Positions 9,881 through 22,418 are shown, counted from the stretch's first letter. The stretch is DNA of 64,000 bases from Bradyrhizobium sp. LLZ17 (GCF_041200145.1 NZ_CP165734.1:2976001-3040000), one strand, 5' to 3'. The notes: a model not told the origin generated them from the letters alone. A program made the numbers and translations.

Positions 9881-10759
9881 ATGATCACCCCGACCTCACT
9901 GCTTTGTCCCGACGCCTTCCTGTCTCCGCTCGCGATCGACGAGGCCGTGCACCGCGCGCTCGACGAGGATCTCGGCCGTGCCGGCGACATCACCTCGCTT
10001 GCGACGATCCCGGAGGCGACAAAGGCGGAAGCGATCCTCGTGGCGCGCCAGTCCGGCGTCATCGCCGGATTGCCGCTGGCGCTGGCGACGCTGCAAAAGC
10101 TCTCGCCCGACATCGAGGTGCGCGCGCATGTCCGCGACGCCGCGCGCGTCGCCCGCGGGCAGAGCGTGCTGACGCTCTCCGGTCCCGCGCGCGCCATTCT
10201 CACCGCGGAGCGGACTGCGTTGAACTTTGTCGGCCGTCTATCTGGCATCGCGACACTCACGGCCGACTATGTCGCGCGCACGGAGGGCACAAAAATGCGC
10301 ATCTGCTGCACGCGCAAGACCACGCCGGGATTGCGGGCGCTGGAGAAATACGCGGTGCGCTGCGGCGGCGGCTTCAACCACCGCTTCGGCCTCGACGACG
10401 CGGTCCTGATCAAGGACAACCACATCGCCGTCGCCGGCGGCATCCGCCCCGTGCTGGAGCGCGCCCGGGCGCACGCCGGGCATCTCGTCAAGATCGAGAT
10501 CGAGGTCGACACGCTGGCGCAGCTGCGCGAGGTGCTCGACAGCGGGCTCGCCGAGGCAGTCCTGCTCGACAACATGGATATCGCGACACTGCGCGAGGCG
10601 GTGCGGATGACGGAGGGCCGCCTTAAGCTGGAAGCCTCCGGCGGTGTCACGCTGGATTCGATCGCGGCCATCGCGGCGACCGGCGTCGACTACGCCTCAT
10701 CCGGCGCGCTGACGCATTCGGCGCCGAATTTCGATTGCGCGCTGGATATCGAAGCGTGA
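9881..10759 (+). CDS. nadC: Nicotinate-nucleotide diphosphorylase (quinolinate phosphoribosyltransferase)
   Basis: Converts quinolinate and PRPP to nicotinate mononucleotide, releasing CO2. 292 aa from ATG 9881, with GGAG 7 bp upstream. Conserved segments visible: [10 protein letters not shown] near the N-terminus, [10 protein letters not shown] with the substrate-binding Arg/Lys, [20 protein letters not shown], and EIEVD followed by LLDNM. Final gene of nadABC. Its stop lies 4 bp from the stop of the convergent hydrolase gene. Confidence 0.97.
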   Translation: MITPTSLLCPDAFLSPLAIDEAVHRALDEDLGRAGDITSLATIPEATKAEAILVARQSGVIAGLPLALATLQKLSPDIEVRAHVRDAARVARGQSVLTLSGPARAILTAERTALNFVGRLSGIATLTADYVARTEGTKMRICCTRKTTPGLRALEKYAVRCGGGFNHRFGLDDAVLIKDNHIAVAGGIRPVLERARAHAGHLVKIEIEVDTLAQLREVLDSGLAEAVLLDNMDIATLREAVRMTEGRLKLEASGGVTLDSIAAIAATGVDYASSGALTHSAPNFDCALDIEA

Positions 10760-10763
10760 GACG

Positions 10764-12227
10764 CTAACGCCGCACCACTTCGCCCATCTCGGCCGAGCTC
10801 TTGGCCTCCTGGGCGAGTTCGGCCGAGAGTGCGGCGGTCTGGGCCGGGGTGCCCCAGCTCGGCTCCTCCCCGCCATCGCCCCAGGCGCGCGGCCGGTAGA
10901 AGGTGTGCACGCCGAATTTGTACATCTTCTTCATCTCGGCGACCCAGGACGGGCGGACCCAATAGGCATGGTAGTGCGTGGACTTGCCGACTTCGGGCAG
11001 CCAGATCTGGCCGTCGAGCATCGCCTTCGAGATCTTCTTGGCGCGCTCCCACATCTCGGGCTCACGGATCACGTCGGGATTGTTGTCGCACGCGAAGGTG
11101 AACTGGCAGGCCAGGTGGCGGTATCTGTTCTGATAGACCACACCGCACACAGTGTCGGGATATTTGCCGGAGAACACGCGGTTCATCACCACTTGCGCCA
11201 CCGCGATCTGGCCGCGCACGGCCTCGCCGCGGGATTCGAAGTAGACCGCCTCGGCGAGACACTTCTCGGATTTCGCACGTGACTTGTCGTCCAGCGCCAG
11301 CCGTTCCGCCGGCGATTTGGCGCGCTGGTTGTCGGCATTGACCTCGCCCTTGGGCGCGACGCTCTCGCCGCTTTCGATGTCCCTGGCAATGTCCTCGGAC
11401 GACGGAGACAGCGAGGCCGTCACCTTCATGTCGGGGTCGGCCATCACGATCAGCGGCTCGGCGCCCGGCTGCCAGCTCTCGATGCTCTCGACATTGCCAC
11501 CGAGCGAGGAGCTGCCGAAGAACAGGCTCGCAGTCTTCACGCTGAAGGGATCGCGCGGCGGCGCGGCGATCTTGGCCTGCTTCGGCGCAGTGAGCGGCTG
11601 GGCCGGCGCAGTGAGCGGCTGGGCCGCAAAGGACAGCGCGTTGTCGCCGGCCTTCGGCGGATTGACATATTGCGGCAATGGCGGCGCGCGAAGCGCCTCC
11701 TGGAGCTCGGGATCGAGCGCAGCCGCGGATTCCGGCGACATGGCTTGCGGCAACGCGGCCGTCTTGGCGCCGAACACCGAGCTGTTGGAGGTCGCCGGAT
11801 CCTGCCGTGCGGGTGGCGCGGGCGTCTCGGAGGCCGGCGCAGGCGTCACGGTGGCGAGGCGATCGCCCTTCATTGAGCGATCGACCCTTGGGAAATCGGA
11901 GGCCTGGTAGCGCGCCGGCGCCTGCAGCGCCGGATTGTGGGTGATAGAGCCGGTGACGTCGCGACCATCGAGGCTCGCAAGGCGGATCATCGTGCTCTGC
12001 GGAGCCGAGGTTCCGATCGGCCGGGAAAAGCTGTAGGTGGCGAGCTGAATGGACGACGCCGCAGAAAACACCTGCTTCTGCCAGCGCTCGGCAACGCCGG
12101 GCTGACGCGCCAGCAACGATGCAATATCCTGATAGCCGGTCTCTCTCGGCATCAATGCGAAGATGCAGAGACCGATTCCGAAGGACGCGAACCGCGCGCC
12201 CTTCGGATGGGTACGCAACACAGACAT
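10764..12227 (-). CDS. SleB-type cell wall hydrolase
   Basis: 487 aa from ATG 12227; a GTG 12 bp earlier is also possible. A hydrophobic stretch near the N-terminus (FASFGIGLCIFALM) probably anchors or exports the protein. A long low-complexity Pro/Ala/Ser region fills the middle. The C-terminal ~120 residues are a Hydrolase_2/SleB domain: CLAEAVYFESRGE with the catalytic Glu, then AQVVMNRV, CQFTFACD and FYRPRAWG. Such enzymes cleave peptidoglycan. The linker holds an exact 21-bp tandem duplication at 11584-11625 (AQPLTAP twice). Convergent with nadC. Confidence 0.85.
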   Translation of the reverse strand: MSVLRTHPKGARFASFGIGLCIFALMPRETGYQDIASLLARQPGVAERWQKQVFSAASSIQLATYSFSRPIGTSAPQSTMIRLASLDGRDVTGSITHNPALQAPARYQASDFPRVDRSMKGDRLATVTPAPASETPAPPARQDPATSNSSVFGAKTAALPQAMSPESAAALDPELQEALRAPPLPQYVNPPKAGDNALSFAAQPLTAPAQPLTAPKQAKIAAPPRDPFSVKTASLFFGSSSLGGNVESIESWQPGAEPLIVMADPDMKVTASLSPSSEDIARDIESGESVAPKGEVNADNQRAKSPAERLALDDKSRAKSEKCLAEAVYFESRGEAVRGQIAVAQVVMNRVFSGKYPDTVCGVVYQNRYRHLACQFTFACDNNPDVIREPEMWERAKKISKAMLDGQIWLPEVGKSTHYHAYWVRPSWVAEMKKMYKFGVHTFYRPRAWGDGGEEPSWGTPAQTAALSAELAQEAKSSAEMGEVVRR

Positions 12228-12529
12228 CGATACGCTCACGCTACGCTTACGCTAGAAAAATCGAGCCGCAGTACATCCGTGCAATTCGATCTTCCTCGTG
12301 AGTATCTAATTCAGGTTGCCGGGGCGTTAATCGGCGTTGCGCGCGCAACACACTCAAGCGGTCTCAGGTGTTTTCACGGGGTGATTGCGTGCGTGGTAAA
12401 TGCGTCCTCACGCGACGCGGTAAACATCCGGTCAACGCGAATGGTGAAGGAACCCTTGCGCGCACGTGTCATTACGGGACGCTGGTGCGGTTCCGTGGTC
12501 TGCGCCAGATGCTCCTACCTGAGACGACT
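12228..12529. other. Non-coding stretch upstream of the SleB-type gene
   Basis: Short frames here have no family features. I see no tRNA, terminator or clear operator. It presumably holds the promoter of the minus-strand hydrolase gene. Confidence 0.5.
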
Positions 12530-12630
12530 GTCATGCCCCGCGAAGGCGGGGCATCCAGTACTCCGCGGCGCCTCGTTCAGTCACCAACGTCTCGGCATAC
12601 TGGATCGTCCGGTCAAGCCGGACGATGACA
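12530..12630. repeat. Intergenic palindromic repeat (GCCCCGC/GGACGATGAC type)
   Basis: Two hairpins in series: GCCCCGC-gaag-GCGGGGC at the left, and CGTCCGGTCAAGCCGGACG at the right, linked by about 50 bp. The ends GTCATG and GATGAC are inverted. This is the arrangement of dispersed intergenic repeats of Bradyrhizobium-type genomes. It lies between two minus-strand genes. Confidence 0.7.
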
Positions 12631-12736
12631 GCGAGGGTGTGGCGCTCGCAATGACGATATGGCGACAGCGGCGCGCAAAATGAAAAGAGGCGGGGCCAAA
12701 GCCCCGCCTCTCGCGACTCGATCTTGCGGCTTCGCC

Positions 12737-15640
<2,904 letters not shown>

Positions 15641-15735
15641 AGCTTGCACACAACCTGCGAGAGGAATGGGAAATCGCGCGCTTACACCACTTTGGGCGGG
15701 TCCGCGCAAGTCGAAGAGTTCCGGAAAATGAAGGC

Positions 15736-15891
15736 CTAGAGATGGAGCCACCTCAACAATCCGAGCCCGATCGCACCATTTATGATGAGAAAGATCGCGA
15801 CGATCAGATTGAGGAGCCGCGGCATGATCAAGATGAGCACGCCCGCAATCAGCGACAGGATCGGCGAGATGTGGGCGATGGTGAGGTGCAT
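15736..15891 (-). CDS. DUF3096-like small membrane protein
   Basis: A 51-aa gene found by reading the minus strand: ATG 15891, stop TAG at 15736-15738, with AAGGA 6 bp before the start. The peptide (MHLTIAHISPILSLIAGVLI, then LIMPRLLNLIVAIFLI) has two hydrophobic segments joined by MPRLLN, the signature arrangement of the DUF3096 family. Function unknown; inner membrane. Same strand as ppdK; divergent from the DUF1236 gene. Confidence 0.8.
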   Translation of the reverse strand: MHLTIAHISPILSLIAGVLILIMPRLLNLIVAIFLIINGAIGLGLLRWLHL

Positions 15892-16041
15892 GAATTATCC
15901 TTCTGGGCGTGGACTTGAGACGAATCGCGGGCGGATCATAGCGGCCCCGGTTGCGCGAGTAGAGACGCGCGGACGTACAGCGGGGTTCCACCTTTCGCGA
16001 AAACTGCCCGAAATTGCCGCGAATATGGCCGCGCATTTGCC

Positions 16042-16066
16042 GGAACATTGACAGGACGCATGCATT
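16042..16066 (+). promoter_or_regulatory. Possible EcfG (general stress) sigma promoter
   Basis: GGAAC at 16042-16046, a 16-bp spacer, then CATT at 16063-16066. This is close to the alphaproteobacterial EcfG pattern GGAAC-N16/17-CGTT. It ends 55 bp before the DUF1236 start. A single near match, so only suggestive. Confidence 0.3.
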
Positions 16067-16120
16067 GGCAACGGGTCGCGCCACCGGCGCTTCCGAAGAC
16101 TCATCTCGAAGGAGTTGCCT

Positions 16121-16474
16121 ATGCGGAACAGGATTCTTGCTCTTGCCGCGCTCGCAGCCGCGATCGGCTCGCCGGTCGCAGCGCAGGCGCAAACCGATAT
16201 CACGGTGGGGCGCGCGCCCGTCGTGGTCGATAGCGGCCCGACCATCGCGGTCGAACAGCGGCCGGCGTTCCGCGACTATGTCGTCGAACAACGTGTGCCG
16301 GCTTTCAGCATTCCGGGTCGCGTGGTGGTCGGTGCCACCTTACCTGAGACCGGCGTCACGTATTACGACGTGCCGCAACGTTTCGGCGCCACCACTTACC
16401 GCTACACCGTCGTCAACGGCGAGACCGTGCTGGTCGAGCCGCGCTCGCGGCGCATCGTGGAACTCATCGACTAG
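16121..16474 (+). CDS. DUF1236-containing secreted protein
   Basis: 117 aa from ATG 16121, with AAGGAG 6 bp upstream (a TTG two codons earlier is less likely). Signal peptide: MRNRILALAALAAAIGSPVAAQAQ, cleavage after AQA. The C-terminal half, with VPETGVTYYDVP-like sequence (LPETGVTYYDVPQRFG), YRYTVVNGETVLVEPRSRRIVE, is the DUF1236 module seen in many Bradyrhizobium periplasmic proteins. Function unknown. A strong terminator follows at 16581. A possible stress-sigma promoter lies upstream. Confidence 0.88.
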   Translation: MRNRILALAALAAAIGSPVAAQAQTDITVGRAPVVVDSGPTIAVEQRPAFRDYVVEQRVPAFSIPGRVVVGATLPETGVTYYDVPQRFGATTYRYTVVNGETVLVEPRSRRIVELID

Positions 16475-16580
16475 TTTGGACGCGTTTTCTTCACGCAACT
16501 TCGCCTTGAAAACGCTCTCCACAACTCGATGTCCGGCGCGTCACATCAGGCTGGCGCGCATCGCGTAGTACGGACATCAG

Positions 16581-16618
16581 GCCCCGCCCGGTCGTCCCCC
16601 CGCCGGGCGGGGCTTTTT
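16581..16618 (+). terminator. Rho-independent terminator after DUF1236 gene
   Basis: GCCCCGCCCGG (16581-16591) pairs perfectly with CCGGGCGGGGC (16603-16613) across an 11-nt loop, followed directly by TTTTT. Correct polarity for the plus-strand gene ending at 16474. Confidence 0.9.
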
Positions 16619-16627
16619 GTGTGCTTC

Positions 16628-16731
16628 GTCATTCCGGGGCGCGCGGAGCGCGAGCCCGGAATCCATCGCGCCGCGCGTGACGAGGAGAAATGGATTCCGG
16701 GTTCGCGCCAAGTGGCGCGACCCAGAATGAC
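16628..16731. repeat. Intergenic palindromic repeat (GTCATTCCGGGGC family), copy 1
   Basis: Begins GTCATTCCGGGGCGCG and ends CCCAGAATGAC, with internal inverted repeats (GAATCCA/TGGATTC). Related copies are at 47311, 58461 and 60255. Confidence 0.8.
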
Positions 16732-16756
16732 GCCGGTGTTTACCGCCGACCGCGCC

Positions 16757-18856
16757 TCAGTCCTGGATCTTCGAGAAGTCCGCCACCGCACGCGTGGCGC
16801 TGCGGATCTCATTGAGCAGCTTCAGGCGGTTCTCGCGCACCTTCGCATCCTCGTCGTTGACGCGAACCTTCTCGAAGAACGCATCGACCGGCGGGCGCAG
16901 TTTTGCCATCGCGCTCATCGCGGCGGCGAAGTCTTCTTTGGCCACAGCGGCACTGGCTTCCGCCTTCACCTCTCCGATTGCCTTCGCCAGCGCCTTCTCC
17001 TCGCCGAGGCTGTAAAGTGCAGCATCCGGCGCGCCATCGAAGCTGCGCTTGTCCTTTTTCTCCTCGATACCAAGGATATTGCTGGCGCGCTTGATGCCGG
17101 CGAGCAGGTTCTTGCCATCGTCGCTCTCGAGGAATTTTCCGAGCGCCTCGACGCGGCGGACGATCATCAAGAGATCGTCCTGACCGCCGAGTGCGAACAC
17201 GGCGTCGACAAGATCGTGCCGAGCACCCTGCTCGCGGAGCTGGACCTTGAGACGGTCGGCGAAAAAGGCGAGCAGATCGCTCGGAATCTTCTGCGCATCG
17301 GTAGGCTTGACTGACAAACCCGAGAGCGCCGAAGCAGCTAATTTCATGAGCGACAGCCGAAGCGTGTTCTCGGCGATCAACCGGATCACACCCAGCGCCG
17401 CGCGACGCAACGCATACGGGTCCTTGCTTCCCGTCGGTTTTTCATCAATTGCCCAGAAGCCGACAAGCGCGTCGATCTTGTCGGCGAGCGCGACCGCCAC
17501 GCTGACGGGGTCGGTCGGCACGCGATCCGCAGGCCCTTGCGGCTTGTAGTGCTCCTCGCAGGCCGCGGCGACGGAAGCGTCCTCGCCCTGGGCCAGCGCG
17601 TAGTACTTGCCCATCAGCCCCTGCACTTCCGGAAATTCGCCAACGACTTCGGTCAGCAAATCCGCCTTGGCGAGATGCGCGGCACGCGTCGCTTTGGCGA
17701 CATCGGCGCCGACCAGCGGCGCGATCTCGGCGGCGAGACGCTCGATGCGCCTGATCCGCTCGGCCTGCGTGCCCAGCTTCTCGTGGAACACGATCTGCTC
17801 GAACTTCGGCAGCCGATCTTCCAGCTTCGTCTTCAGATCCGTCTCGTAGAAGAATTTCGCATCCGAGAGGCGCGGGCGGATCACGCGTTCGTTGCCGGCG
17901 ACGATGGTGTTGCCGCCGTCGGGCGCCTCGATGTTGGCGGTGAGGACGAATTTGTTGGTCAGCTTGCCCGTCTTGGCATCCCTGACGACGAAGCACTTCT
18001 GGTTGTTGCGGATGGTGGCGCGGATGACCTCGTCGGGGATCGCGAGATATTCTTTCTCGAACGACCCCATCATGACCACCGGCCATTCGACGAGACCCGA
18101 GACCTCGTCGAGCAGCACCTGATCCTCGACCAGCTCAAGACCCTGCGCAAACGCCAGCTCCTTGGCGTCGGCGAGGATGATGTCCTTGCGCGTCTGCGGA
18201 TCGAGAATGACCTTGCCGGCCTTCAGCTTGGCTTCGTAGTCTTCGAAGCGACGCACAGAAATCGCCGCAGGTGCCATGAAGCGATGGCCATAGGTAGTCT
18301 GGCCGGCCTCGATGCCGTCCACCGAAAATTTCACGACATCGGGGTCTTCGGTTTCCAGGCCGAAGGTGGCGGTGATCGCGTGCAGCGGGCGCACCCAATT
18401 CAGCGAGCCCGGCTTGCCGGAGCGTGCGCCCCAGCGCATCGATTTCGGCCAGGGAAAGGTGCGGATGATCACGGGAAGGATCTCGGCGATCACCTCGATC
18501 GCCGGGCGGCCGGGCTTCTCGATCAGCGCGATGTAGAAATCGCCCTTCGGATCGCGCTGGATCTTGGCTTCGTCGAGCGACTGCAAACCCGTCGCTTTCA
18601 GGAAGCCCTGCACGGCCGCATCCGCGGCGCCGATCTTCGGTCCACGGCGTTCGGTCTTCAGATCAGGCTGGCGCGCGGGAATGCCGTGCACGGTGAGTGC
18701 CAGGCGGCGCGGCGTCGCGAAGGCCTTGGCGCCTTCATAGACGAGGCCTTCGGCAACGAGCTTGTCGGTGACCATGCGGCGCAGATCGTCGGCCGCCTTG
18801 GCCTGCATGCGCGCGGGGATTTCTTCCGAGAACAGTTCGAGCAACAATTCGGGCAT
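16757..18856 (-). CDS. glyS: Glycine-tRNA ligase beta subunit
   Basis: 699 aa from ATG 18856 ([18 protein letters not shown], the classic start of bacterial GlyS). The beta subunit of the alpha2-beta2 glycyl-tRNA synthetase binds tRNA and supports aminoacylation. The length is normal; the C-terminal part contains the anticodon-binding-like region. The start overlaps the glyQ stop by one base (TGATG), a strong sign of translational coupling. Confidence 0.97.
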   Translation of the reverse strand: MPELLLELFSEEIPARMQAKAADDLRRMVTDKLVAEGLVYEGAKAFATPRRLALTVHGIPARQPDLKTERRGPKIGAADAAVQGFLKATGLQSLDEAKIQRDPKGDFYIALIEKPGRPAIEVIAEILPVIIRTFPWPKSMRWGARSGKPGSLNWVRPLHAITATFGLETEDPDVVKFSVDGIEAGQTTYGHRFMAPAAISVRRFEDYEAKLKAGKVILDPQTRKDIILADAKELAFAQGLELVEDQVLLDEVSGLVEWPVVMMGSFEKEYLAIPDEVIRATIRNNQKCFVVRDAKTGKLTNKFVLTANIEAPDGGNTIVAGNERVIRPRLSDAKFFYETDLKTKLEDRLPKFEQIVFHEKLGTQAERIRRIERLAAEIAPLVGADVAKATRAAHLAKADLLTEVVGEFPEVQGLMGKYYALAQGEDASVAAACEEHYKPQGPADRVPTDPVSVAVALADKIDALVGFWAIDEKPTGSKDPYALRRAALGVIRLIAENTLRLSLMKLAASALSGLSVKPTDAQKIPSDLLAFFADRLKVQLREQGARHDLVDAVFALGGQDDLLMIVRRVEALGKFLESDDGKNLLAGIKRASNILGIEEKKDKRSFDGAPDAALYSLGEEKALAKAIGEVKAEASAAVAKEDFAAAMSAMAKLRPPVDAFFEKVRVNDEDAKVRENRLKLLNEIRSATRAVADFSKIQD

Positions 18857-19791
18857 CAGGCCGCTCCACCGGCTTCGGTGTGCACCCAGGCGTCGCCGCA
18901 AGCCTTGGCCAGGTCGCGCACGCGAAGAATGTAGCTCTGCCGCTCAGTCACCGAGATCACGCCACGCGCATCGAGCAGGTTGAAGACGTGGCTCGCCTTG
19001 ATGCACTGGTCATAGGCCGGCAGCGCCATCAGGTGCGCCTCGCGCTTGCCGTCCTTCCAACCTGCATCGAGATATTTCTTGCAGGCGGCTTCCGCCATCT
19101 TGAACTGCTCGAATAGCATGGCGGTGTCGGCGACTTCGAAATTGTGCTTCGAATATTCCCGCTCGGCTTGCAGGAACACATCGCCATAGGTGACCTTGGC
19201 GTCACCGTCGCGGCCGTTGAAGTTGAGATCGTAGACGCGGTCGACGCCCTGCACATACGTCGCGAGACGCTCGAGCCCGTAAGTAAGCTCGCCCGCGACC
19301 GGCGCGCATTCGACACCCGCAACCTGCTGGAAATAAGTGAACTGGCTCACTTCCATGCCGTCGCACCAGCATTCCCAGCCCAGGCCCCAGGCGCCCAGCG
19401 TCGGGCTCTCCCAATCGTCCTCGACGAAGCGGATGTCGTGCACGGCGGAATCGATGCCGATGGCGGCGAGCGACTTCAGGTACAGCTCCTGAAGGTTCGG
19501 CGGCGACGGCTTCATGATCACCTGAAACTGGTAGTAGTGCTGCATCCGGTTCGGGTTCTCGCCGTAGCGGCCATCCTTGGGCCGGCGCGAGGGCTGCACA
19601 TAGGCGGCATTCCAGGGCTTCGGCCCGAGCGCGCGCAGCGTGGTCGCCGGATGGAAGGTGCCCGCGCCCATCTCCATGTCGTAGGGCTGCAGGATCACGC
19701 AGCCCTGCTCGGCCCAGAACCGCTGGAGCGCGAGGATAAAGCCTTGGAACGAGCGTTCCGGGCGCATATGGGCGGGCAATGAGGCGTCCAT
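18856..19791 (-). CDS. glyQ: Glycine-tRNA ligase alpha subunit
   Basis: 311 aa, catalytic subunit carrying the class II core that makes glycyl-adenylate. From ATG 19791 ([20 protein letters not shown]); ATG 19767 is an alternative. Conserved sequence: [51 protein letters not shown], and C-terminal [12 protein letters not shown]. The upstream extension of the frame is not conserved-looking. First gene of the glyQS pair. Confidence 0.97.
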   Translation of the reverse strand: MDASLPAHMRPERSFQGFILALQRFWAEQGCVILQPYDMEMGAGTFHPATTLRALGPKPWNAAYVQPSRRPKDGRYGENPNRMQHYYQFQVIMKPSPPNLQELYLKSLAAIGIDSAVHDIRFVEDDWESPTLGAWGLGWECWCDGMEVSQFTYFQQVAGVECAPVAGELTYGLERLATYVQGVDRVYDLNFNGRDGDAKVTYGDVFLQAEREYSKHNFEVADTAMLFEQFKMAEAACKKYLDAGWKDGKREAHLMALPAYDQCIKASHVFNLLDARGVISVTERQSYILRVRDLAKACGDAWVHTEAGGAA

Positions 19792-19891
19792 CGTCAGGTC
19801 AGGCTCTCGCGGGGGGTTTTGAATCGCGCGGGACCGTATCGACGGCGGGGGTGGAATCAAGGCAAAGGCGGTGGATCCGAGTTTAACGACT

Positions 19892-19989
19892 GCCGTAGGG
19901 TGGGCAAAGGCGCGAAGCGCCGTGCCCACCATGTTGCTGGGACTGCGATACTGGCGGTGGGCACGCTTCGCTTTTGCCCACCCTACGGC
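19892..19989. repeat. Intergenic palindromic repeat (GTAGGGTGGGCAAAG family), copy 1
   Basis: A near-perfect long inverted repeat: GCCGTAGGGTGGGCAAAG on the left against CTTTTGCCCACCCTACGGC on the right, with GCGTGCCCACC inside each arm. A diverged copy lies at 41066-41158. Confidence 0.85.
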
Positions 19990-20009
19990 ACCTTGTTACC
20001 CGGCAGCGC

Positions 20010-20219
20010 CTAACCCGGCCGGTAAGCCCCGCTGACGGGGTCACGCTTCAATGTCTGGATGTTTCCCATATGGGCGGCCTCGGCGACGCGCGAGAGGCGC
20101 ATCTCCTCCAGCTCTTGGTTGATCCGGAGTGCGGTCTTGTACGCCCAGCGGACCACGGCAAGCCCGCCCAGGACGCCCGCGAATGCAACGAACGGCGGCA
20201 TCGGTCGATCCTTGTTCAA
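20010..20219 (-). CDS. Small membrane-associated hypothetical protein
   Basis: 69 aa, MNKDRPMPPFVAFAGVLGGL at the start. One hydrophobic stretch (residues 8-25), then a charged amphipathic helix (ALRINQELEEMRLSRVAEAA) and a tail ending DPVSGAYRPG. The closing D-P-x-S/T-G-x-Y-RP motif is common in small alphaproteobacterial proteins of unknown function. It lies 85 bp downstream of the S49 peptidase gene on the same strand and may share its transcript. Confidence 0.65.
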   Translation of the reverse strand: MNKDRPMPPFVAFAGVLGGLAVVRWAYKTALRINQELEEMRLSRVAEAAHMGNIQTLKRDPVSGAYRPG

Positions 20220-20304
20220 TGCTCAGCCCCCACGAGCATTCTTGCGCAGACCGGGCGGCGCCGCAATTGGCTCGGCCGGACCAAATGGCGCGGGTGGCCA
20301 CGCG

Positions 20305-21213
20305 CTAGAACCCGAATTTCGCCCAGATCGCACGGGTCTCGACCGCCGAAATCAGATCGTCCGGCAAGCCTGCCATTGATTCCATGACCGAAAGCTGGCC
20401 CGCGCCGGGCGATTTCCGCCCCAGAAGACCGCTGAGCAGCCCGGTTGGCTGGGCGATCACAGGGGTGAGAACCTTCTCGCCATAGCGGGCACGAAGAGTT
20501 GAGCGGAGATCGCCGATGCCGTCGGCGAGCCCCAGCCCGATTGAGCTCTCGCCCGCCCAGTACTCGCCGGTGAACAGGGTGTCGTCCGCGCCCGTGAGCC
20601 GCGCGCCGCGGCTCTCCTTCACCAGCGCGATGAAGATCTGGTGGATCTCGCGCTGGAGCGCCTTCAGCTTCGCGACGTCGTCGGGATTTTCGGGAAGGAA
20701 CGGATCGAGCATCGCCTTGTGTGCGCCGGCCGTATAGAGGCGCCGCTCGATGCCGAGACGCTTGATCGCTTCCTGGAAACCAAAGCTGCCGCCGACGACG
20801 CCGATCGAGCCGAGAATCGAGGATGGATCGCAAAAGATCTCGTCGCCCGCGCAGGCGATCATGTAGCCGCCGGAGGCCGCGACGTCCTCGACGAACACCA
20901 AAACCTTCAACTTCTTCTCCGCCGCGAGCTGCTTGATGCGCAGATAGATCTGGCGCGACTGCACCGGCGAGCCGCCCGGCGAATTGATCACCAGAGCCAC
21001 CGCCTTGGCGTTACGGACGGAGAACGCTCGCTCCAGCACCCGCGCGACGCCCGCAAGCGTCATGCCTGGGCGCAATGGCGTCACGGCCCCGATCACGCCT
21101 GACAGCCGCACCACAGGCACCACCGCCGTGCCCGGGCGGAAGCGCGCCGGCACATATTGCATCAGTTTGTCGGCAAAGCCGGAGTTACTGCGATCGTTCA
21201 ATTGTTCGGCCAT
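20305..21213 (-). CDS. S49 family peptidase (SppA/SohB-like)
   Basis: 302 aa. S49 proteases degrade signal peptides and membrane-protein fragments. Seen: VVRLSGVIGAV at the family's first strand, INSPGGSP at about residue 104, then the nucleophile motif DVAASGGYMIACAGD and FCDPSSILGSIGVVGG. No obvious signal peptide or N-terminal membrane helix, so it is probably cytoplasmic or peripheral. The C-terminus (VETRAIWAKFGF) is typical of the alphaproteobacterial group. Compared with E. coli SppA (two domains, ~600 aa) this is the single-domain form. Confidence 0.92.
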   Translation of the reverse strand: MAEQLNDRSNSGFADKLMQYVPARFRPGTAVVPVVRLSGVIGAVTPLRPGMTLAGVARVLERAFSVRNAKAVALVINSPGGSPVQSRQIYLRIKQLAAEKKLKVLVFVEDVAASGGYMIACAGDEIFCDPSSILGSIGVVGGSFGFQEAIKRLGIERRLYTAGAHKAMLDPFLPENPDDVAKLKALQREIHQIFIALVKESRGARLTGADDTLFTGEYWAGESSIGLGLADGIGDLRSTLRARYGEKVLTPVIAQPTGLLSGLLGRKSPGAGQLSVMESMAGLPDDLISAVETRAIWAKFGF

Positions 21214-21327
21214 GCCGTTACCTCTGGTTAACCAATTTTTATCACGCGACTGTCATTGAAGATGCCTGGAACGTGTTTTGCAGATTGCCCCTTGGGAGGC
21301 TGCAATGAGGCAGCGGAGAACAAGAAC

Positions 21328-21426
21328 ATGAAGATCTATCTGCTGTTGCTGCTGATCGGTGCCCTTTTCGCAGCGATTCGCTTCACGTCCCCACAGGAAC
21401 AGCAGTCGGAATCGCTGCCGCAGTAG
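21328..21426 (+). CDS. Possible 32-aa membrane peptide
   Basis: ATG 21328 to TAG 21426 gives MKIYLLLLLIGALFAAIRFT followed by a polar tail ending SLPQ. A single membrane helix then a short polar tail is a common form of small membrane proteins. GGAG lies about 10 bp upstream. It sits alone between two minus-strand genes. No family is known to me. Confidence 0.45.
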   Translation: MKIYLLLLLIGALFAAIRFTSPQEQQSESLPQ

Positions 21427-21430
21427 GCCT

Positions 21431-22198
21431 TCACGGCTCTGCCAGCGCCAAGACCGCCCTCCCTTCCAGAATATTAGTCACCTCTTTTTTAGGCATTCGT
21501 GACTCATCATTGAGCACAAAGCCCGGCAACAGCCGAGTCGGCGCCCGACCGCCTTTGACGGCACGCACCAGCACGCGGATTGCAGGGCTTGCCGCCTCGC
21601 CATGAACCGGCAGGATCGACAGGCTGCCGAAGCCGCGCGACAGCGCTGCCAAAACCTCTGCTATCCCATCCGCGCGCCAGATCAAGGTCAGTGCGCCGTT
21701 CGATCGCAGGATGCGCCGGGCTGCATGCACCCAGCCATCAAGCGTCTCGCCCGTTGCGACATGCGCGATCTGCCGCGCCTGATCGGGCGAGCCGCGATGC
21801 CGCGCGGGATCGTTGAAGGGCGGGTTCATCAGCACGCGATCGACGCTGTCGGGGACGAGCCCATGTGCCGCAAAATCCTGCGCGCCGGCGGTGACATCGA
21901 ACACGATCGTCTCCGCATCAATCGCATTCGCCGCCGCATTTTCGCGCGCAAGTTCCGCCAGCTCCGGATCGATCTCGACCAGGCTCAGCCTGATCCCGCT
22001 CACGCGCCGGGCCAGTGCCAGCCCGGCCGCGCCGACGCCGGCACCGAAATCGACCACACGGTCACCAGCCTGGGCTTCGGTCGCTGCCGCAAGCAAGATG
22101 GCGTCGTGACCGGCACGGTGGCCGGAGCGCTTCTGCTTCAACAGCAATTGCCCGCCGAGAAAGGCATCCTCGGTGATCTCGAGAGCGGCCTCAATCAT
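21431..22198 (-). CDS. SAM-dependent methyltransferase (TrmN6/COG4123-like)
   Basis: 255 aa. Motif I is VVDFGAGVGAAGLALA, followed by the acidic SLVEIDPEL. The N6-adenine type catalytic motif NPPFN is at about residue 127. This set matches the COG4123 family, whose E. coli member methylates A37 of tRNA(Val). An N-terminal GHRAGHDAILLAAA stretch also fits. Its start overlaps the end of the DUF2007 gene by 8 bp, so the two are probably co-translated. Confidence 0.85.
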   Translation of the reverse strand: MIEAALEITEDAFLGGQLLLKQKRSGHRAGHDAILLAAATEAQAGDRVVDFGAGVGAAGLALARRVSGIRLSLVEIDPELAELARENAAANAIDAETIVFDVTAGAQDFAAHGLVPDSVDRVLMNPPFNDPARHRGSPDQARQIAHVATGETLDGWVHAARRILRSNGALTLIWRADGIAEVLAALSRGFGSLSILPVHGEAASPAIRVLVRAVKGGRAPTRLLPGFVLNDESRMPKKEVTNILEGRAVLALAEP

Positions 22199-22418
22199 CG
22201 CCGCGCAGTTCGTGGTTGAGCCCGGCGTCGGTCAGGAGCTGCCGCGCCTCAAGCGCGTCATCCTCGTGAACCAGGATCCGGCGCGGCAAAATGCCGAGCG
22301 AGCCCTCGATGATGCTCATGTTCTGGTCCAGCACCAGATGATGGATGTTGGCGCCGTCGAGCAGTGCGCCTATGGCTGATACCAGCACGATATCGTTGGT
22401 CCGAACCAGTTCTCGCAA
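22191..22418 (-). CDS. DUF2007 domain protein
   Basis: 75 aa if started at TTG 22418, which has AGGAGG exactly 8 bp upstream; the ATG at 22454 has none and adds non-conserved residues. The product reads MRELVRTNDIVLVSAIGALL, then AN-I-HHLVLDQNMS and PRRILVHEDDALEARQLL, a PII-like fold family of unknown function. It overlaps the methyltransferase start. It diverges from the polyprenyl synthase gene, with 131 bp between. Confidence 0.8.
   Translation of the reverse strand: MRELVRTNDIVLVSAIGALLDGANIHHLVLDQNMSIIEGSLGILPRRILVHEDDALEARQLLTDAGLNHELRGDD

Noticed and set aside
19792..19891. T-box or riboswitch before glyQS
   Set aside because: Gap is short, no T-box sequence or conserved stems; the class is also not expected in alphaproteobacteria.
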